Assembly: GCF_947507565.1 (NCBI RefSeq)
Contig: NC_089184.1
Location: 1,736,001-1,800,000, forward strand
Direction of reading: 5' to 3'
Length of the DNA stretch: 64,000 nt
DNA from: Oscarella lobularis
Lineage: Eukaryota > Porifera > Homoscleromorpha > Homosclerophorida > Oscarellidae
Part shown: piece by piece, positions 55,383 through 64,000 of the stretch
Position numbering within the stretch: position 1 is the stretch's first letter
Layout of the letters: each line of letters starts with the position of its first letter
The notes under the pieces: generated by a model
What the model was told of the DNA's origin: nothing
Databases searched by the model: none
What the model saw: the letters and a program-made list of their open reading frames with translations, nothing else
Translations under genes and position numbers: made by a program

Positions 55383-58300
55383 TCATTTATTTATTAGGTG
55401 TTGTTCCCGATGTTTGGCAAAATGTTCGAATTGACGAATCGTTTCCATTGAAGTCTGAGGTAAAACGTGAGTTAAAGCGGCGTCAAAGTGCTTGGCCATG
55501 ACCACGGAAGTGCCTATGTCTTCTCTCATGGCGCACAAAGCCGCCTCGCGGCAAATGGCAGCAATCTGATAAAGAGATTTGCAATAGGATGAAAGATGCA
55601 AAGTAACGCACCTCTGCTCCCGAGTAATTTTCTGTTTTTTCCGACAGGTCATCAATCTGGACGTCGCTTCCCGACGGAATTTTACGAAATTGTATTTCAA
55701 AAATGGCTCGTCTCGTTGCTCTGTCCGGCAAAGGCACGTAGACGATCTGGTCAAGCCTACCGGGACGCAGAAGAGCCTAGAAAGAGAGCGATCCAGAGAA
55801 AAATGGTCCATACACAACACTTCGGATATCACTTTGTCAATCATGTCGGGCCGATTCGTAGCCGCCAAGATGATGACGTCTTTCAGAGGCTCAACTCCAT
55901 CCATTTCGGTAAGAATTTGAGAAAGGACGCGATCGCCCACGCTGCTACCGTCACTACAGAGAGTGGTGCAGCGGATTTCCTTACTAACACTGCCCTTGTT
56001 ACCTTCCTCTGTGAATAGCCAGCGCGTCGATTTCGTCAAAAAATACGACAGAAGGAGCAGCCGCTCTTGCCTTTTTGAATACCTGATAAAAGGCTTAGTT
56101 AGTCTATATCACCAAACTTTAGCACTGAATCGGCGTTACTTGTCTCACTGCTTTTTCAGACTCGCCAACCCATTGGCTCAGCAATTCCGGTCCCTGCACC
56201 GTGATGACTGACTACACATCTTCAGTATCAATCAAGTCTCGTCTTTACCTTGACTGATATGAAATTGAGACCACTCTCTGTAGCCAGAGCTTTGGCTATG
56301 AGAGTTTTGCTACAGCCGGGCGGCCCGTACATCAGAAGTCCTCTCGGCGGTTCTATGCCTAGTCGAGAAAAAGCCTGCAAAAAAGTGACGTCACTCAGTA
56401 AAAGGTATAATTCTATGTGCTCAAAAAAGCACTTCTGGATGCCTAAGTGGCCACTCTATTGCTTCCTTCAGTTTCTGTTTCACGTGGTCCTGGCCTCCGA
56501 CGTCTGTCCAATACACCTTCAAAAGAAGATAGTTCAATAACTGAAATACTCCGCTTTGTATTCCTCTTACTGTACCTTTGGTACGTCTACTACCACTTCC
56601 CTCATCGCACTGGGCCGAACCTGTCTGAGGCCACTTTTGATGTCTTCGAACGTGATCGTAGCGGAACCGTCTGGAAGTTCATAGCTGGCATCAATCTAGA
56701 AAGAGTCTCCGTGGACTGCACGACCACCAATCTGCACCTCACCTCACTAAAGTCAACGTCCTTCAGTGCGCGTTTCAGTGCAGCAAGAGCAGCTTTTATA
56801 AAAAGAAAAGCGGGTACGTACTCTAAGAAAGACATATTTCTTCTTACCTTCTTTGCACACAGCAGCCAAATCTGCGCCGACGTGTCCGTGTGCTAAATCA
56901 GCAATTTCTTCGAGATTGCAATCGGATAGGCAATGAGGAACGGTCCTCAAGAGCGTCTTCATGATCTATATGCACGCACCCGTCGAGCCAATCTATAGTG
57001 AAGAACGTTTGGCTCACCTGAAGTCGATCGACCGCGGTAGGTATTCCTATTTCTATTTCTCTGTCGAAGCGTCCCGGTCGACGCAGAGCCGGATCGACGG
57101 CATCGAGTCGGCTCGTGGCGGCAACGATTACAACGCGACTCATTTCGGGTTTATCCTTGTGACCAGAAAATTAAAATCATCAGTTATATGTACGTTTTGA
57201 CGGTGCTCACCGATGATACGCCGTCCATGAGCGTGCACAACGTGGCAACGACTCTTTTTTCGAAATCACTCAACACCGCGTCGCGACTGGGACAGAGTGC
57301 GTCGAGCTCGTCAATCAAGACGATGGCTGGAGAGCTGACGGAAATGGAGTCAGTGAAAACATATCAATATAAAAGGTAAAACTCGCTTGGACGATGCTTC
57401 CTGGAATAGTTCTCTTAGTCTCGCTTCCGTTTCACCAAAGTATCTTTTAGTTGTCGAGATTAGATTAGGATGTGAACGAATTCTCATTCTACTGACCGAC
57501 TCATTACTTCAGGCCCTTCGATAGCGACTACGTAGGCTTTAGATTCAAATGCAACGGCCCTAGCTAAGAGACTCTTTCCCGTGCCCGTAGGCCCGTGCAG
57601 AAGAACTCCGCGCGGAGGAGAAACACCTATGCATATTATTAAAAAATTGAAATTTTGTACTAGTGTTTGTTGCTTGCCTAAAGAGGAGAATAGTTTGGGT
57701 GCCTTTAGCGGAAGTTCCACCGTTTCTCTGATCTGTTGAATGGGACCCTCCAAGCCGCCAATGTCGTTGTATCCGATGGGATTGATCGTTGGACCTTGTC
57801 GGTTGGAATCGTTGCTACCGAGAATCACGTTCGTTCTGCTGCCGATTTTATATGCAAAAGCAAGCCGAGGAAGAGGAGAAGAAGGAGAAGAAGGAAGAGG
57901 ATCGTCTACTGAAAATGATTATCTATCTCTCTGTACGTATCTATGGCTTGTTTATTATTTACAGTCTTGCTCTGAGTCTAGGTGAAACGAAGAGAGTTGA
58001 GTCGAAATCGAAATTTCGGATTCATCATATTCAGGCGACTTAACGGGAGTCGACATTGAGATCTGATCAGTCCAACCCATCAGCTCCTCTCCGTTCATAC
58101 AACCGTTTGCCCCGTCCACGTCGGTAACCACAAATTTCCTAGGTTTGCCATAGTGATTTACCTGTACGCAGTTGCCAGGCAACAAGATTCGACCCTCTGA
58201 ACAAACGCCTTGTCATACGAATGGCCAACGTAAATGTCACACTCTCACCCAAATGATACTTCAGATAGTCCAAGAAGATCTTTTCATTAGGCGCGGGATC

Positions 58301-59017
58301 GCCGTCCTTTCTAATAAGATTAGAATGAGAAGACAGACAGGCAGGCTCGCCAAGCTTAATTATTATGTACATCAGTGTCAGCCTGAGACTATCGGCTATC
58401 GGCACGGGACACGAAAGCTTGGCTATGCAGACTGAATCTCCAGGATCGACTTGGCAATTTTCTCGAGTAACCACCCCAATACTAACATCTACCCCCGAAC
58501 GGAAGACCTGGTCAGAGTAATCCACTGATTCAAAGAACGACATACTGTCTAAAGGAACTTTAGCTACAGGCCAAGGAAACGCAACGCAGAGCGTCTATAG
58601 AGAAAGAGAGGTGGTCTCATCACATCAGGTATAACAATAACCACTCGAAGCTAACCGATCTTTCTAGTGAACGCCTATAAAGAAGTACGGGGTCTCCTAT
58701 GCCAAAGTGGCACTTCTGTTGCGTCGACGGGTTGATGTAGATGAAGTCGGCTCTCTTTGGGGTATTGTCGGATAGGAGGGCTATAGTTTGCTCAGGTAAT
58801 GTCTATGCGGTGTTTTGATAGCTTTTAGGGGCCCACTTTCGTGAAGTTTGCCCACTATTGCGTCTAGTATCCCGGAATGTATTGTTGATTCGCTGTTTCC
58901 TTCCTCTGCCGCTCCGTCGACGTTTGCATATCCTGGAACTAGGCAATTTGCGCGGGTCGGCGACGAAATCCACTCTAAAGTGCGTCGTTTCGACGCTTTT
59001 TTCGACTTGGGCGGCAT
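55383..59017 (-). CDS. AFG2A: AFG2-type AAA+ ATPase (SPATA5)
   Basis: Minus-strand multi-exon gene starting [20 protein letters not shown]. An N-terminal double-psi-barrel-like region ([36 protein letters not shown]) precedes two AAA domains. D1: [20 protein letters not shown], Walker [33 protein letters not shown]2: Walker A region [13 protein letters not shown]-type near 56310, [61 protein letters not shown]. The second Walker A is of the GCSKT type (PGG...Cys-Ser-Lys) known in AFG2. AFG2A works with AFG2B and partners in 60S ribosome maturation, releasing RLP24. The exon-1 donor is ambiguous. It converges with DGLUCY, 90 bp between stops. Confidence 0.88.
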
Positions 59018-59261
59018 GACAAAAACGAGCGTGACAAAAAATCTCGAACGCGCGCTAACGCCTAACGGATGAACTTGTGTCGGATTGAATGCTAATGGGC
59101 GACCTTAGCCGTAAGCTAAAGAAATCCCAAGTCATTGGAAAATAAGTATGCAGACCTACGAACGCAACGCGCCGCTTTTACCCATTTATTCAGACGAACT
59201 CAGTACAACGATTTTAGCACTCACATAAGAAACAAAACAAATGTTAGTGTCGAACAATTGC

Positions 59262-59993
59262 TCAATCGATTTGACAGGCGAGCCAGAATCCGAAAATGAT
59301 GCCGCACAGTTCGATGCATCCCAGAGCGATTGCCGCAATCATGACGGGGACAACGTTGTCTAAGATTTTCTGCCTAATTGTCGGATAACAGCCGTCTGGA
59401 TAATATTGATTGACGTTTGTGGGTGTGAACGTCATCGAGGTTGGGCATGTGAAGTTTTTGACAGCCGTATTGCAACAGGACCAGGGAATTTTGCTTCCAA
59501 AACCGGGGATGGACGCCCACTGATCGCTGCTATTGCTGCCACAGCACTTGAATGTTTTTTGAGCATAATCCCACGCTTTTTGGATGGGAACACTTGTGTT
59601 GTACTCCGACATCGACTTGGAGAGACTGCTCTCGAGCACGTCCTCGACGTCGTTTCGTTTGACGTAGCCAACTGCGCCGCCGGCAATTTCCAGTATGACG
59701 ATGACGACGAGGCTGGAGGCGAAGATGTAGAGCATGCACTTGCTCTCCTTAAAAGCGCCGCAGCAGCCGAAGAAACAGACGACGACCATGATGGCACCGA
59801 CGACCATGATGACGATTGGGGCGCTGAGCCACGAGAAGCCGGCGAGATCGTCGAGAAATTGACCGAATTCGACGTAGAGCCAGATGCCGAGGCCGAGGAG
59901 GGCGGTTCCAGCTGCCCATAGGAGGATGTTGAAGACGAAGATGCTCCACTTGATGCACGTAGCGCAACCGCCGAGTTCGGAGTCAGATCCCAT
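59262..59993 (-). CDS. Tetraspanin, intronless
   Basis: A single frame of 243 residues with four transmembrane segments: WSIFVFNILLWAAGTALLGL, APIVIMVVGAIMVVVCFFGC, MLYIFASSLVVIVILEIAGG and VVPVMIAAIALGCIELCGII. The large extracellular loop has the CCG motif (TFKCCGSNSS), a second CC (PWSCCNT) and a CPTS...DGCYP end, so six cysteines in total, with an N-glycosylation site. Conserved juxtamembrane Cys residues could be palmitoylated. Tetraspanins organise membrane microdomains with integrins and proteases. No introns, unlike its neighbours. Confidence 0.95.
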   Translation of the reverse strand: MGSDSELGGCATCIKWSIFVFNILLWAAGTALLGLGIWLYVEFGQFLDDLAGFSWLSAPIVIMVVGAIMVVVCFFGCCGAFKESKCMLYIFASSLVVIVILEIAGGAVGYVKRNDVEDVLESSLSKSMSEYNTSVPIQKAWDYAQKTFKCCGSNSSDQWASIPGFGSKIPWSCCNTAVKNFTCPTSMTFTPTNVNQYYPDGCYPTIRQKILDNVVPVMIAAIALGCIELCGIIFGFWLACQID

Positions 59994-60352
59994 TGCTGAA
60001 CGAGAAGGAGTATTGTATGTCTTTGTTGTGGCGAGAAACGGTTGGTACTGTCTGGTTCGAATAGGAGGGGGAACCGCCCAAAGGGGGATGCGTCAACGGT
60101 CGAACTGGCCAATGGCAGTGGAAGGGTCACGCGGCGATTGCGTTTCTCACGTGATAAGAACAGGAACAAGAATGTTGGCTATACATGGACAAGGTGTACG
60201 TAGGTTGGGCGACGTCATGCGTTCAAACCTGCGGCGGCATCAGCTATTTCCTTCCCATCGTATATCTGTTTTTCTGCATATGCCTCAACACAATTCATTG
60301 CACAAGATCAACCCAGCATGCAAAAATTACCCAATCTACAAATATCTATCAA

Positions 60353-61202
60353 TCAATCCTGAAGAGTTCTCCTTTTCCCGAATCCTCGACTTTCGTCGGG
60401 TCCGATCGGATTTCGAACGACTCTCGTCGATCGCGGACTACCGGTGCCAACCGTCAACGGACTCGCTCTCGACGCGGCAAAATCTCGCTTCATCGACGAC
60501 GAAGGCACGGGACTACTGCGCGGACTCACCGACGGCGAGTAACGCTTTCGACCGCCCAACTGCGGACTCCCGTGCGGACTCGGATTCGGACTAGGCGAGT
60601 GACTCCTTGGCGGCATCGCGCCGCCGCCCCCCCAACCGCTGCCAGGACTCGAACTCAAATACTCGCCCCCGTCGTCGTTCCACGGACTTCGCGATCGCCA
60701 ATTACTGCTATCCGCCGCCGTCGCCGCCGCATCCGACGAGCTATGCCCGTCGTCGGGGGGATGCGCGTTGAGCCGTTTCGACTTATTCTTCTTTCGGGTC
60801 TTCGGCGACGGCGACGGATTGAGAAGCGCCTTCGTTCGCTCCTGCTTCTTATTCACGAGCGGCACGACTTTGAGACCGGATCGCCAGTCGTCGCCGCCGA
60901 CGGAACGGCACGCCTCGAACGACTGCTCCGGTGTCGCGTACTCGATGACGACGCAGCCGCCGGCGGCGAACTCCGGATGCGCGTCCTGGTGCTCTTTGAT
61001 TTCGCCGGGTAAGGTGAGACCCGGTCGAAAGTAGCGAATCAACGTCACCTCGCCGAACTTGGAGAATCGCTCGCGAACTTCGTCCAGCGTCGGATCGGTG
61101 GAAAAGTTCGATACGACGATGCTACGATAGGCGGACGTCTTGTCGGGTTTCGGCACGGGATCTCTGCGTCGGACCTAGGTAAATAAATAAATAAATAAAT
61201 AA

Positions 61203-61237
<35 letters not shown>

Positions 61238-61879
61238 ATACTCTTACTGTACCACAGCCAAAGAGTACATGTATTCTACATAATTATTCTAGATAATAGT
61301 GTGAGGGTCCATTACTACAGTACTTAGAACTTACTCTACACTGTTAGTTACGTTACAAATTACCTTAGTTGATGATTCGCTGACTTCTAGGATGTCAGAC
61401 GATCGCAGGGCTTTGCAGACGACCTGCCAATCTTTCGTCAACGCCTTTACTCTCTTGAACGAGGATAGAAGCTTGATGCTGACGTATCCCTGCTTGTTTC
61501 GCCATATGTGCTTGAGAAGAAACTTGTCCTTCATGATGTTGTCGTCGCTGAAGTAGAATTCGACTTGCTCGACGATTCTCTTTCGCAAATCGGGATCGAT
61601 TTCCGTTTCGCGTCCTCCTTCCTCGCCGCCGCCGCCGCCGCCGCCGCGTGCTACGACGGCTTCGTCGAGATTTTCGCGCGAATCGTAGAACTCCTCGTCG
61701 TCGTCCGTGTCCGTCGAACTGTCGCCGACGATTGGCGCGGCGTCCGAGTGCGCCGTCGCGTCGGCGTCGCCGCCGCCCGGCGTCGGGGACCCCGCGTGGT
61801 TTTCGACGCACAGGCTGTCCAGTGCCTCTGCGAGGGAGTGCGGGTCTGTCGGAGTCGGCGGTTGGACGACGATGTTCAT
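60353..61879 (-). CDS. LARP6: La-related protein 6
   Basis: Two exons (61879-61364, 61174-60353) give 1338 nt, 445 residues. Order: acidic, Gly-rich N terminus; La motif (IVEQVEFYFSDDNIMKDKFL; NKQGYVSIKLLSSFKRVKAL); RRM (RSIVVSNFSTDPTLDEVRER; GGCVVIEYATPEQSFEACRS); basic nuclear-localisation-like stretch (KTRKKNKSKR); Ser/Pro-rich region; and a C-terminal SUZ-C-like RNPIGPDESRGF. This is the LARP6 layout. LARP6 binds stem-loops in structured mRNAs (collagen in vertebrates) and regulates their translation. GC-rich, with homogeneous NNC/NNG codon use. The intron acceptor is preceded by a (TTTA)n microsatellite. Confidence 0.94.
61180..61240 (+). repeat. (TAAA)n microsatellite abutting LARP6 exon-2 acceptor
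   Basis: About 15 TAAA units; on the minus strand this is a (TTTA)n tract ending 5 bp before the acceptor AG, standing in for the polypyrimidine tract. Confidence 0.95.
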
Positions 61880-62141
61880 TGAGAAAGGAGTTACAGTATT
61901 AGGAAGTTAGGAAGTATCCGGGAGGGGAAGGCCAGAGTCCCCGGAGTAGCCTTACTTTTTTTTCAGTTTTTCGTCCGGTTTCGCGAGAGAACCTCCTATG
62001 ATGCAGATAAGGCTAAAACGCTGCTTTTTTGCTGATTCGGTAAGCTACAGAAGTTTCTATGTTGATTTATGCAAATTTATGTCTAAAGCGCTCTAAAAAA
62101 GGACGATCTCACCTCAGGGGGCTCCCCTGTTCTCACCTCAA

Positions 62142-64000
62142 ATGGATCGTCGACTCGGTAACATCCGAATGCAAGCGACCGCTACTCCGAGTTCTCTCTC
62201 CCTAAACGATACGACACTCTCGTGAGAAAACACCCGACATTCCTCTCCTTCCTCTTCACCCGCTCGCCTTCTCCTTAGGTGCACCGAAGAGAGCTCCGGT
62301 CAAATTCTGCTCGCCTTATGGGTCATCTACGCTCTTCCGGCGGTGAACAAAAGCTCCCTTTTCTAATTGATAGCCAGTTTTAGCGAAATCGGTAGATTCT
62401 CGTCCTTGTCGTATACTCTCACTTCCAAAAGCGCATTCGCCTTTGCTTGAACTGCTGCCACGGAGTCCCGAGCATATTGGTGTGAGTAGCCAAGAATCCA
62501 GGCGGTTCAATCTTTTATTTTTAATTAATTAATTAATAGGCCTATCAATCTTCTCGACAGCAAGGAGAATCGGTTTGTGTGCGTCGCTGCCTTCGGAGCG
62601 TCAGCCTCCAGCATGCTCAGCCTTCTGAACCTCGACTTTGGCTCGGTCACCAACGTTGCAGCCATAGAAGGTTCTGGAGAATTGGGCGGGGCTACGTGTG
62701 CAATGGGGTAATATCCGTGTCGATTAGCTCTACTCATTATTGCTTTCGTCGTTGTTTTGGCCATCGTTTATTCGCCCATTTTCGTTTGCATCGACGCTCC
62801 ACATAAGATCAGCGGTTACGTTGTGGGCTTTATTTACACCGGCGGATGGTAATAAGTTTGGCGTCTTTTTTTTAATTGACTGAAGACGTCATTTAGGTTC
62901 GTGATTCAACTAATGTTTTTTATCCGTTGCACCGTTCTCCGTGTATCCGGTGCCAAACTGGCTGTTCAAGTATGTGGGGGGGGGGGGGGGGGGGGGGGAC
63001 ACGTTCGTTGTGAGAGACATACACTTTACGTCGTGTAATGATTATCTAGATTCTCGTCTTTCTTCCTGTCTTCAGTTGCATCTTCATTGTTGACATGTGG
63101 TTCCTGTACATGATCATAAAAAGCATGGTGAATGCTTGCAAAAGGAACAACATTACTCTCGTTGACGACGACAACGAAGACTTGGACAAACCTTATCAGA
63201 CCGCCTATGTAGAGAAATTGCTGAAAAAGTGACAAAGCGTTATTGTTTACAGCATACAAGACAGAACGATATTTCTTAGGGTCACAGATGAGGAGGAGCC
63301 AGAACCAAAGGGATGTATGAGAAAAATTTTCTATGAATGGGACAAGAGTATGCATCAGTTTCTAATACGTCTAGACTTTGAATGAAAATGTTTCTTCAGC
63401 TTTCAAGTATCCAACCAGAATTCTTGCAACGTATTTGATTGCGGCTATTTACATTTTCCAAGTAATTTAAATACTTCAATGTGTCTGCTGCACGTGCACG
63501 TGGGGGTCTTTCTCTTTTTCTTTTAGCTCACTGTAATTTTTCTCGATGTGACGGTTTCGTGGTCTGTTTCGTTTTCCGGCTGGTTGGGAACAATTGACGT
63601 CGCCCTAATTCGAAATACCGCTCTTCAACGCATTGTGGGAGGACTGCAGAAAGTGTCATTGGCATGGATTGGTAAACAACTACTTGTTCTTTTCAATTGA
63701 AATATTTGATTAATTAATTAATTAATAGGAAGCTTTTTCACGTCGTGTCTCGTGTCGAGTTTCATCTCAGTCGTGTTTCTACTCAGAATGATGTCATCTT
63801 ATAGGTAAACCAGTTTCTCAATTGCAGCAGCTTTTCTCATTCAATGGATTTTTCTATATAGAAAAGATATGAAAACGTTGTATAAGGGAGACAAGTCAAT
63901 TTTGCCTGCCAATTTGCCTTCTCCAACGTCGTCTGTGGTACAGTGCACGCACTCAGTAGCTCACAAACGTTTGTGTATCGACTGTGTCGCTAGCTAGCAA
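62142..64000 (+). CDS. STRA6: STRA6/RBPR2-like multi-pass membrane protein, 3' truncated by window end
   Basis: Exon 1 begins at ATG 62142 (MDRRLGNIRMQATATP), joined in phase to CTEESSGQILLALWVIYALP (62279-62342). A later exon reads PINLLDSKENRFVCVAAFGA, aligning with the PVDFLAGDRPR region of STRA6. Further exons: LIIAFVVVLAIVYSPIFVCI, SGYVVGFIYTGGW, FLPVFSCIFIVDMWFLYMII, YQTAYVEKLLKK, KYPTRILATYLIAAIYIFQL, VSLAWIGSFFTSCLV and YRKDMKTLYKGDKS. STRA6 receptors exchange retinol with carrier proteins at the plasma membrane. Orthology to STRA6 or RBPR2 rests on this partial order; exons between 62343 and 62540 are unresolved. The gene continues past 64000. Confidence 0.72.
62976..62998 (+). repeat. 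Poly-G run (23) just after a splice donor
   Basis: The donor GTATGT is followed directly by 23 G in the STRA6-like gene. G-quadruplex-prone; length may be inexact. Confidence 0.9.

Noticed and set aside
59432-60169. 245-residue Ser-rich minus-strand frame
   Set aside because: It is a shadow of the tetraspanin gene in another frame, favoured by GC-biased codons.
61395-61902. Long Arg/Ala-rich frames on both strands
   Set aside because: They are shadows of the GC-rich LARP6 first exon.

Overview
This 64 kb window is gene-dense animal DNA, most likely from a sponge. Introns are tiny (mostly 44-65 nt), genes lie tens to hundreds of bases apart on both strands, and the content is metazoan: tyrosine kinase, tetraspanin, thrombospondin-1 and Ig secreted proteins, ASH1-type chromatin regulator, SCAP, myosin I with SH3, HCN channel, STRA6-like receptor. 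A homoscleromorph such as Oscarella is my guess from this compactness; the sequence alone does not prove it. I find no rRNA, convincing tRNA, CRISPR or prokaryotic features. I resolve 26 protein-coding genes; for eleven of them I rebuilt exon chains whose summed length is a multiple of three and whose product matches the usual family size.

Layout. 0.3-6 kb: secreted TSP1/Ig protein (-), SWEET sugar transporter (+), ankyrin protein (-) divergent from RSU1 (+). 6.3-8.6 kb: HCN channel (-). 8.6-11.6 kb: the largest intergenic stretch, with repeats and one weak gene candidate. 11.6-25.4 kb: a run of five minus-strand genes (SCAP, ASH1L, KATNAL2, six-TSP1 secreted protein; KATNAL2 and ASH1L are only 87 bp apart). 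25.7-30.3 kb: Ras-like GTPase (+), EXOSC8 (-), small WBP1/VOPP1-like membrane protein (+), four-TM protein (-). 30.5-37.1 kb: a PH-Pro-SH2 adaptor and, directly downstream, a protein carrying a Ser/Thr-type kinase domain followed by a tyrosine kinase domain. 37.1-42.6 kb: COX5A and a Na-K-Cl cotransporter (+). 42.9-50.4 kb: intronless UBE2D (-) divergent from myosin-Ie (+). 50.4-52.7 kb: assembly gap, then UBAP1 (-) divergent from a small UMA-domain protein (+). 52.9-64 kb: D-glutamate cyclase (+), AFG2A (-), tetraspanin (-), LARP6 (-), STRA6-like (+, runs off the window).

Functional themes. Two neighbouring blocks look like more than chance. The adaptor plus tandem kinase (30.5-37.1 kb) reproduces in two adjacent genes the order PH-like, SH2, kinase, tyrosine kinase known from JAKs. 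UBAP1 and the UMA protein, both candidate ESCRT-I subunits, start about 290 bp apart in opposite directions. RSU1 (integrin adhesion), the TSP1/Ig proteins and tetraspanin fit a cell-matrix adhesion repertoire; SCAP, SWEET, NKCC and HCN are housekeeping membrane functions of animals.
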